NCBI GenBank assembly: GCA_021199395.1
Contig: JAJQIE010000283.1
Coordinates: 1 to 7,818, forward strand
DNA length: 7,818 nucleotides
Source: Lachnospiraceae bacterium
GTDB lineage: Bacteria; Bacillota; Clostridia; Lachnospirales; Lachnospiraceae
Direction: 5' to 3'
Positions 1-5,120 of the stretch are shown here, one piece after another; the first letter of the stretch is position 1; each line of letters opens with the position of its first letter. Both the position numbers and the translations under genes were made by a program. Under the pieces are notes generated by a model. It did not search any database and was not told the origin of the DNA. It saw only the letters and a program-made list of their open reading frames with translations.

Positions 1-49
1 GTATAACAATACAAGCTTCCTATACGGGCTCGATAACGATTATTTACAG

Positions 50-68
50 GAAACGATAATATCGTTTC
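50..68 (-). repeat. Perfect stem-loop just downstream of the BMP binding-protein gene
   Basis: A perfect inverted repeat, GAAACGAT-AAT-ATCGTTTC, has 8-bp arms and a 3-nt loop and starts 5 nt after the stop codon of the binding-protein gene. Neither side carries a run of T, so it does not look like an intrinsic terminator. A further AACGAT copy lies at 35-40, so another pairing with 61-66 is possible. Binding-protein genes at the head of ABC-importer operons often carry such a stem-loop, which protects the upstream message and leaves the permease genes less expressed. I infer that role here. It could instead be a protein-binding palindrome for something beyond the window edge. Confidence 0.55.
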
Positions 69-73
69 TCAGA

Positions 74-1240
74 TTATTTGAAATTGATATTCGGGCAGGT
101 ACTCTCATCAAAGCTGTCGCCATTCTGCATATTGGTAACCACAATCGTTCCGTCCCCAATCTGAGCGCTCAGATCATCCAGATAATCCAGGATCTCCTGC
201 CAGGTTTCCTGAGCCTCATCTGTCTGCTCAATCGCTGCACTGAATTCAGCCATATCCGTGATAGAGGTTGCTCCGCTGCTCAGATCATAAACCTGGATCA
301 GATCCATATCCGCGAGAGAACCATCAATCATCGCTTCTGTCAGAGTCTCTACAACAACCTTTGTGTTTTTAATCACAGAAGTCAGAATATATCCCGGCTG
401 CTGAGAATCCTTATTTGCGTCTACATGAATCGCAAGCTTCTGTACTTCCTTTGCCTTGGAAGCTACGCCGTCTCCTACAGAACCGGCTACCGCATACACA
501 ACATTTGCCCCATTATCAAAATAAGTACCGGCTACCGTACTGCCGCCGGCGGTATCTGAAAATCCAGCGTCATACTTTGCGTAATAATCATAGGTCACAT
601 CCAACTCTTCCGCTACATACTGAGCGCCCTCTACAAATCCAACGCCAAATACAGTAATTCCGTTTGAATCAGTAGCGCCGATGAATCCAAGAGCTCTCGC
701 CTCATCCGTGCTGGTCAGGCTGTAATTTTCTCCGAGAAGGACATCTGAATTCTCATTTACGAGAACAGATAACGCACCTGCCAGGTAAGATGATTCATTT
801 ACATTATAAAGAATAGAAATGACATTATCATGAATTGTGTTGCCATCCTCATCCTGATTCGGCGTATCATTAAATACCACAAATGTAGTATCCGGATACT
901 GCTCCGCGATCGGAAGAGCTCCTGCCTCACCATTTATCAGAGCGTCAAAATCATACTCCATCGAAAAGATAAGGTTATATCCATCCTCAGCGAGAATAGC
1001 AAGAGTGTCGCCAATGCTCTCTGTCGGCTCTACTACCTTATACTCAATTCCAAGAGAATCCGCGCATTCCTGTGCGCCCTCCACAGCTGACTGATTGTAT
1101 CCGTTATCATTCTGCCCGGACGCATCACACACAATCGCTACCTTTACTTCAGAAGCATCCATAGCGGAAACAGATATGCTTCCTCCAACAGAAGCTACTA
1201 CCATAGAAGATCCTAACAATAACGCAGCCAATTTCTTCAT
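74..1240 (-). CDS. BMP/PnrA-family ABC transporter substrate-binding protein
   Basis: This 388-residue protein belongs to the basic membrane protein (BMP/Med/PnrA) group of periplasmic-binding-protein folds, whose characterised members bind purine nucleosides for an ABC importer. Seen: a signal peptide at 1-26 (KK, hydrophobic stretch, likely cleavage after VSA); an N-terminal binding-site motif around 38-54 (Asp/Asn-rich, then GYNQSAVEGAQ); GFIGATDSNG at 185-194 followed by GFVEGAQY, the family's hinge-region signature; AGTYFDNGANVVYAVAGSVGDGV near 237-259; and ILTSVIKNTKVVV near 285-297. The start has a strong AAGGAGGA site at 1254-1247, 6 nt from the ATG. It lies 33 bp after the GntR gene and probably shares its promoter. 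Odd: its only cysteines are at 38, 59 and 382, so there is no lipobox, and the protein may be released or stay tethered by an uncleaved signal. The ligand is not determinable here. Nucleoside is the family default. Partner ATPase and permeases must lie beyond position 1. Confidence 0.93.
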   Translation of the reverse strand: MKKLAALLLGSSMVVASVGGSISVSAMDASEVKVAIVCDASGQNDNGYNQSAVEGAQECADSLGIEYKVVEPTESIGDTLAILAEDGYNLIFSMEYDFDALINGEAGALPIAEQYPDTTFVVFNDTPNQDEDGNTIHDNVISILYNVNESSYLAGALSVLVNENSDVLLGENYSLTSTDEARALGFIGATDSNGITVFGVGFVEGAQYVAEELDVTYDYYAKYDAGFSDTAGGSTVAGTYFDNGANVVYAVAGSVGDGVASKAKEVQKLAIHVDANKDSQQPGYILTSVIKNTKVVVETLTEAMIDGSLADMDLIQVYDLSSGATSITDMAEFSAAIEQTDEAQETWQEILDYLDDLSAQIGDGTIVVTNMQNGDSFDESTCPNINFK

Positions 1241-1273
1241 GCTTATTCCTCCTTGTAGATTACCCTGAGCACG

Positions 1274-2002
1274 TCAATTTACCTGGTCAATGTAGAATTT
1301 GTAATGATCCGTTCTGTAATAACATACAAAGCTCTCTATCGGAATCTCTTTTCCGGACACCTGCCCATATGTAATACAGTTAAACCGGATCACCGGCATC
1401 ATTGCACTGATTTCCAGATAACCGGCAATAACAGAATCCGGCAACACCGCTTCTATTGTCCTTCGTGCCTTTGTAATCTGAACCTTGTAATCATTTTCAA
1501 CAATGTCATAGAGTGATCTTTTTTCCAGATCATAGCCTTCCAGACCCGGAAAAAGCTTTTCAGGAAGATAGGTTACCGTATAATTCAATGGCTCCTGATC
1601 CGCATAGGTAATGCGTCCAATCATGTGTACCATATCACCTAAAGAAATGTCCAGATACTTTGCGCGCTTCGTATCTACCGGGATTTTCTCCTGCTTTACT
1701 GTCTTTTTGGACGGCGTCCGGCCGAGACGCTTCACATCCTCCGTACAGCTATTGAGACAGAACAAATTCTGATCCGCCGCATCCCCCTTTATGTAAGTAC
1801 CTTTACCCTGAATACGATACAGATAACCCTCATTTACCAACTCGTCAATAGCCTTACGGATTGTTATTCTGCTGAACTGATACTGCTCGATCAGCTCCCG
1901 TTCACTGGCAATCAGCATTCCTTCCCGATATTCCCCTGATTCGATTTTCTGAATGATATCTCTCTTTAGAATACAGTATTTCGGCAATTTTTCGTTAAAC
2001 AT
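1274..2002 (-). CDS. GntR-family (HutC subfamily) transcriptional regulator with UTRA domain
   Basis: A 242-residue DNA-binding regulator. Residues about 8-72 form the GntR winged helix-turn-helix, with the ASERELIEQY...RITIRKAIDELVNEGYL core and the wing IQGKGTYI at 64-71. Residues about 88-238 form a UTRA effector-binding domain: EDVKRLGRTPS at 88-98, FPGLEGYDLEKRSLYDI near 151-167, ITKARRTIEAVLPDS at 176-190, and a terminal YYRTDHYKFYID. UTRA regulators bind a small effector that changes operator affinity; members respond to sugar phosphates, histidine-pathway compounds and others, so the ligand cannot be named here. The ATG at 2002 is preceded by AGGAAAGGAAG. Its own promoter sits at 2126-2098, with inverted repeats between promoter and gene that could be operators, suggesting autoregulation. 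The binding-protein gene 33 bp downstream is the obvious target, so the effector is probably the imported compound or a derivative of it. Confidence 0.93.
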   Translation of the reverse strand: MFNEKLPKYCILKRDIIQKIESGEYREGMLIASERELIEQYQFSRITIRKAIDELVNEGYLYRIQGKGTYIKGDAADQNLFCLNSCTEDVKRLGRTPSKKTVKQEKIPVDTKRAKYLDISLGDMVHMIGRITYADQEPLNYTVTYLPEKLFPGLEGYDLEKRSLYDIVENDYKVQITKARRTIEAVLPDSVIAGYLEISAMMPVIRFNCITYGQVSGKEIPIESFVCYYRTDHYKFYIDQVN

Positions 2003-2022
2003 ATCTTCCTTTCCTGAGAAAC

Positions 2023-2094
2023 TGTCGAAGTATCAGGCCGTATGCTACAACGTAACTTAGTTGTCATAATGTCATGACCAGTTAATCTGATACC
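2023..2094 (-). promoter_or_regulatory. Nested inverted repeats in the gntR leader (operators or folded 5' UTR)
   Basis: In the transcript direction, GTATCAG (2093-2087) pairs with CTGATAC (2036-2030). Inside lie GTCAT (2079 side) pairing with ATGAC across a 6-nt loop, and ACAAC pairing with GTTGT across an 8-nt loop (2066-2049), extendable to TATG/CATA with a 2-nt bulge. GTCATGAC at 2071-2078 is a perfect 8-bp palindrome, and GTCAT occurs at 2063, 2071 and 2095. The whole set lies between the promoter and the start codon. The simplest reading is a pair or series of operator sites for the GntR protein. A folded RNA leader with a three-way shape is also possible. I could not match it to any riboswitch class I know, including the purine class. 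Confidence 0.35.
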
Positions 2095-2097
2095 GTC

Positions 2098-2126
2098 ATA
2101 TTACATCATTTCTCTATCTGTGTCAA
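2098..2126 (-). promoter_or_regulatory. Sigma-A type promoter for the gntR/BMP unit
   Basis: On the minus strand TTGACA (2126-2121) is followed by a 17-bp spacer and TAATAT (2103-2098), a perfect -35 box and a -10 box with one mismatch to consensus. Transcription should begin near 2091, giving a 5' leader of about 90 nt before the gntR start codon. It is embedded in an AT-rich stretch downstream of gatD. The strength of the match suggests that expression is set by repression rather than by a weak core promoter, which fits a neighbouring GntR repressor. Confidence 0.8.
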
Positions 2127-2170
2127 TTATTTTATTATATATTTTTCATTAATTCTGTGAATTTTTTTTA

Positions 2171-2908
2171 TTATTTCTTGTAATTTTCACCATACTTCAA
2201 AAATCTATGCACAATATAATTATTCGCCTCAATCTCCTGCGCGTCATCCAGCGGCGCAAGCTCCCGGCTGCCGTACTTTTGCTCCAGCGCATTTCCAATC
2301 AGATAATCACAAATATGCGGATTTTTGGGAAGCAGCGGACCGTGCAGGTAGGTGCCTGTGACATTTTTATAAAGGATACCCTCCGCGCCATCCTCACCAT
2401 TATTTCCATACCCGAATAATACCTTTCCAAGCGGCCGGTTATCGCCAATAAAGGTTCTTCCGCCATGGTTCTCAAATCCAACGATCGGATATGGAAATTC
2501 ATCATTCTGAATAACGATATTGGAAATCAGGCGCGGGCTGCCCTGCTCCGTATAGAGATCGACCAGAGAAAGCCCCTCAATCCTGCCATCCGGAGTATCA
2601 TAATAATGGCCGAGCAGCTGATAACCGCCGCAGACAGCAATCACAGTACCTCCATTTTCCACATAGCCATGAAAATCCCCGCGGATCGTTTTCAATTTTT
2701 CACATACCAGCATCTGCTCCCGGTCGGATCCGCCGCCGAGCAATACAATATCCAGATCTGAGAATTTCACATGATCCGTGATCTGAAATTCCCGGACCTC
2801 CGCCTCAATTCCCCGCCATTCACAGCGCTTCTTCAGGCATTGTATATTTCCTCTGTCGCCATATAAATTCAACAGATCCGGGTAAAGATGTCCAATCGTT
2901 ATCTTCAT
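2171..2908 (-). CDS. gatD: Lipid II isoglutaminyl synthase, glutamine amidotransferase subunit GatD
   Basis: A 245-residue class I (triad) glutamine amidotransferase. It hydrolyses glutamine and passes ammonia to MurT, which amidates the alpha-carboxyl of D-glutamate in the lipid II stem peptide to D-isoglutamine, at the cytoplasmic face of the membrane. Seen: the GatD-type N-terminus GHLYPDLLNLYGDRGN at 6-21, an LLGGGSDREQ motif at 56-65, the nucleophile elbow AVCGGYQLLG with Cys93, and TYLHGPLLPKNP with His189. These match the catalytic Cys and His known for the Staphylococcus aureus protein. Length is normal. The start has AGGAGA at 2921-2916, 7 nt upstream of the ATG. Its partner murT is not adjacent: two small genes intervene, followed by an 87-bp gap. 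I see no intrinsic terminator after the stop, only AT-rich sequence leading into the gntR promoter. Confidence 0.95.
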   Translation of the reverse strand: MKITIGHLYPDLLNLYGDRGNIQCLKKRCEWRGIEAEVREFQITDHVKFSDLDIVLLGGGSDREQMLVCEKLKTIRGDFHGYVENGGTVIAVCGGYQLLGHYYDTPDGRIEGLSLVDLYTEQGSPRLISNIVIQNDEFPYPIVGFENHGGRTFIGDNRPLGKVLFGYGNNGEDGAEGILYKNVTGTYLHGPLLPKNPHICDYLIGNALEQKYGSRELAPLDDAQEIEANNYIVHRFLKYGENYKK

Positions 2909-2995
2909 CTGATTCTCTCCTGCTATCTATGAATTCAGCAGCATATACTTCAATCTTTTTCTGAAAACATACATTTCATGCACATTAAAAAATAC

Positions 2996-3223
2996 TTATG
3001 CAGCCTGTTTAAAATCAATAACAGCAATTTCCTGCATCATTTTTTTTGCCAGATTCACAATCAATTCCAACTTTTCAGCCACTTCATCCGTATAATATTT
3101 TTCCCCACACTGATCACATTCAAGACATGGTACATTTTTAATAACTATAACACAATTTTTATAATTTACTACATGAGTTGTTGTACTTTCAACTGTAGTT
3201 TTACTTTTACAAAACATACACAT
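2996..3223 (-). CDS. YgiT-type zinc-finger protein, probable antitoxin partner
   Basis: A 75-residue protein resembling the N-terminal zinc domain of MqsA (YgiT). Seen: CMFC at 2-5 and CLECDQCGEKYY at 34-44 region, giving Cys2, Cys5, Cys36 and Cys39 as likely zinc ligands (Cys33 and Cys24 are extra), then a helix with EVAEKLELIVNLAKKMM. This compact form ends where MqsA would continue into a DNA-binding helix-turn-helix, and that part is absent. It starts 4 nt after the stop of the DUF4258 gene, with AGAGG overlapping the end of that gene, so the two are translationally linked. DUF4258 followed by a YgiT-type zinc protein is a recurrent pair in bacteria and is usually predicted as toxin plus antitoxin. 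No activity can be read from sequence. Its strong AT bias differs from both flanking genes. The other possibility is a small zinc protein with no toxin link. Confidence 0.85.
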   Translation of the reverse strand: MCMFCKSKTTVESTTTHVVNYKNCVIVIKNVPCLECDQCGEKYYTDEVAEKLELIVNLAKKMMQEIAVIDFKQAA

Positions 3224-3227
3224 ATTA

Positions 3228-3539
3228 TTACCTCTTCTTTCTTGTTTTTAAATCATCCATAAATTTCTTTGCATCAGGAAAATATACTGTAATTATATAT
3301 ATGTTTAAATTATCACACCCAGCAACAATATGAAGAATCCGATTATCAACCGCATATCCAAAAATCAGACAACTTGGATTTGGGTAATCATCTGGATATT
3401 CTTCTATGATTTCACCGGCCATTATTCCATTTTTTACATCAGCGCGACTGATATCTCTTTCCTGCATTCTCTCCAAAGAGTGTTTCGTCCATATGATTTT
3501 AGATTTAATACACAAATCCTGATATATTTTTATATCCAT
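3228..3539 (-). CDS. DUF4258 domain protein, putative toxin of a two-gene module
   Basis: A 103-residue protein covering a whole DUF4258 domain. Seen: WTKHSLERMQERDIS at 17-31 with the conserved His20, Arg24 and Arg28; EIIEEYPDDYPNPSCLIFGY at 43-62; ILHIV at 68-72; and IITVYFPD at 82-89, with a basic C-terminus. The fold and size recall small RNase-type toxins, but the molecular activity of this domain is not established to my knowledge, so toxin is an inference from its partner gene and gene order. The ATG has AAAGGA 8 nt upstream. The gene begins 12 nt after the murT stop, and its ribosome site overlaps the murT end, so it appears to be read from the gyrA-murT transcript. Base composition is markedly AT-rich (about 35% GC in a sampled line), suggesting acquisition. 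I see no clear promoter of its own. Confidence 0.85.
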   Translation of the reverse strand: MDIKIYQDLCIKSKIIWTKHSLERMQERDISRADVKNGIMAGEIIEEYPDDYPNPSCLIFGYAVDNRILHIVAGCDNLNIYIITVYFPDAKKFMDDLKTRKKR

Positions 3540-3551
3540 TTTTCACATCCT

Positions 3552-5120
3552 TTAAATCATTTCCTTCAAAATATTTCTCGTAGAAAACAGCGCGGTATAG
3601 TTTACCAGCACATAGAGATTTCCACACCCATCCGCGAGCCTTTTCTCTATCGCGGTCTTTACATCTCCGATCCTCTCACATGGGATATCCACATATTTCA
3701 TGCGCAGCTGCATATCCTGACAGCGGATACCGCTGACTGTAATCGAGCGGATGCCTTCTCCCAAACCATCTTCCGCTTTACTATTATTCTCCGATGAATC
3801 ATTTTTTTTCACAATTGAAGTATTAAGCTTCGCTGCATCTGTTTTCATCAGATTCTTTTTTTTGCCGAACCGGTCAAAATCAACGTCCCACAGCCATGAA
3901 ATATCTGTCCCGTCCTGCGCGTTGTCATTGATGACGATTATGATATCCTTTTCCTTTTTATCCTCCATTACCGCTGAAATATTCTGATTGAATCCCGCGG
4001 GATTTTTCGCGAGATTCAGTATTACGTCTGTATTGCCTATATGGAAATGCTCCATGCGCCCATTCTGTGGATTAAATTCTCTGAGCACCTGATCAAAGCC
4101 TTCCATCTTTAGCCCCGCGCAGCGCGCGGCAGCGTAAGCGGCGAGAATGTTGTAGATATTATAAAATCCCCGGTAATCCGCGAAAACAGGACGAATCTTA
4201 TTTTTTCCATTATTCTCATCGAAGGTCGCTTCCATTTCAGAGCCATGCTCTCCGGAAGTCCCGGCAGCAGAAATTATCTCTGATTCTTTTTCTTTTATAT
4301 CAAATGCCAGACCCTTCGACATATCAATATGAGACGCCTCATAATCCGGTTCAGGTCTGGTAAAATCACAGTTCGGGCAATTATATTTTCCAATCTGGCT
4401 GTAATGGTAAAATTCATAATCCAGCCGCGTTCCGCATTTTTTGCAGAACCTGCCCTCGCGGATTTCATGCTGCTCCCCCTGCTCCTGTTCGGAAAACACC
4501 CGCTCTGTAATTCCATATGTGATGTATTCATGACCGCTCTCCATTGCCAGATAAGTGGAAAGAGCATCATCCGCATTCACAATAATTTTCATATCCGGAG
4601 CCATCTGTATCGCGCGGTTCAGCATATCCATGGTAATATCGATTTCCCCGTAGCGGTCAAGCTGATCGCGGAACAGGTTCGTCAATACCATATAGTCCGG
4701 CTTAAAATGTGGAAAAGTACGGAGCGTGGAGGCCTCGTCAATCTCAATACAGGCGTAATCCGCGTCCAGATTTCCGTTGTTTTTAGCCGCAAGTACAAAA
4801 GCAGCCGTCACACCGGCCAGCATATTTGATCCGGTGTGGTTGCAGACGACCTTACAGCCTTTCCTGTCCCGGACAGTCTGACTGGGGGATTTTTCCCGCT
4901 CTATGGCAGAGCAGAGCAGATTGTTTGTAGTTGTCTTTCCATTTGTGCCGCAGACTACAAAAATCTTTTCCCGCACCTGGGAAGCCAGATCCTTCAGGAT
5001 ATCCGGATCAATCCTTAATGCAACTTTTCCGGCAAACGTCACACCCTGTCTGCCGGAAAGCCTGCATGCGGTACTGATGATCTTTGCCGCCCAGACGGCA
5101 ATTACCCTTCGTACTCTCAA
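3552..5120 (-). CDS. murT: Lipid II isoglutaminyl synthase, Mur ligase-type subunit MurT
   Basis: A 522-residue Mur ligase-like ATPase that activates the D-glutamate carboxyl of lipid II and, with ammonia from GatD, makes D-isoglutamine. Seen: the ATP-binding loop GTNGKTT at 58-64; EIDEAS at 126-131; TNLFRDQLDRYGEID at 147-161; a four-cysteine zinc ribbon (Cys226, Cys229, Cys248, Cys251) inserted in the central domain, diagnostic of MurT; and the C-terminal DUF1727 domain with NLAKNPAGFNQ at 369-379 and an Asp-rich NDNAQDGTDISWLWD at 398-412, my candidate for the Asp that completes the GatD catalytic triad. Start: TTG directly after the gyrA stop, with AGAGGA 7 nt upstream. Odd: about 80 residues longer than the roughly 440 usual for the family, owing to hydrophilic insertions near 276-309 and 419-455. 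Confidence 0.94.
   Translation of the reverse strand: MRVRRVIAVWAAKIISTACRLSGRQGVTFAGKVALRIDPDILKDLASQVREKIFVVCGTNGKTTTNNLLCSAIEREKSPSQTVRDRKGCKVVCNHTGSNMLAGVTAAFVLAAKNNGNLDADYACIEIDEASTLRTFPHFKPDYMVLTNLFRDQLDRYGEIDITMDMLNRAIQMAPDMKIIVNADDALSTYLAMESGHEYITYGITERVFSEQEQGEQHEIREGRFCKKCGTRLDYEFYHYSQIGKYNCPNCDFTRPEPDYEASHIDMSKGLAFDIKEKESEIISAAGTSGEHGSEMEATFDENNGKNKIRPVFADYRGFYNIYNILAAYAAARCAGLKMEGFDQVLREFNPQNGRMEHFHIGNTDVILNLAKNPAGFNQNISAVMEDKKEKDIIIVINDNAQDGTDISWLWDVDFDRFGKKKNLMKTDAAKLNTSIVKKNDSSENNSKAEDGLGEGIRSITVSGIRCQDMQLRMKYVDIPCERIGDVKTAIEKRLADGCGNLYVLVNYTALFSTRNILKEMI

Noticed and set aside
2030..2094. Purine riboswitch in the gntR leader
   Set aside because: A three-way fold can be drawn and the downstream gene is of a nucleoside-binding family, but the conserved junction bases and loop sequences of that class are absent.
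2104..2170. Intrinsic terminator after gatD
   Set aside because: The region is AT-rich with A and T runs but no GC-rich stem; only a 4-bp TTCA/TGAA pair is visible.
2920..2960. Possible promoter before gatD (TTGAAG, 17 bp, ATAGAT on the minus strand)
   Set aside because: The -10 match is poor and it overlaps the start of the ribosome site region. Not enough to annotate, although a separate gatD promoter would make biological sense.
3330..3797. Plus-strand open reading frame of 155 codons crossing the murT/DUF4258 junction
   Set aside because: It is antisense to two supported genes and its product shows no domain or sensible start context.
4329..4829. Plus-strand open reading frame of 166 codons inside murT
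   Set aside because: Antisense to the conserved ligase core, no ribosome site, no family resemblance.
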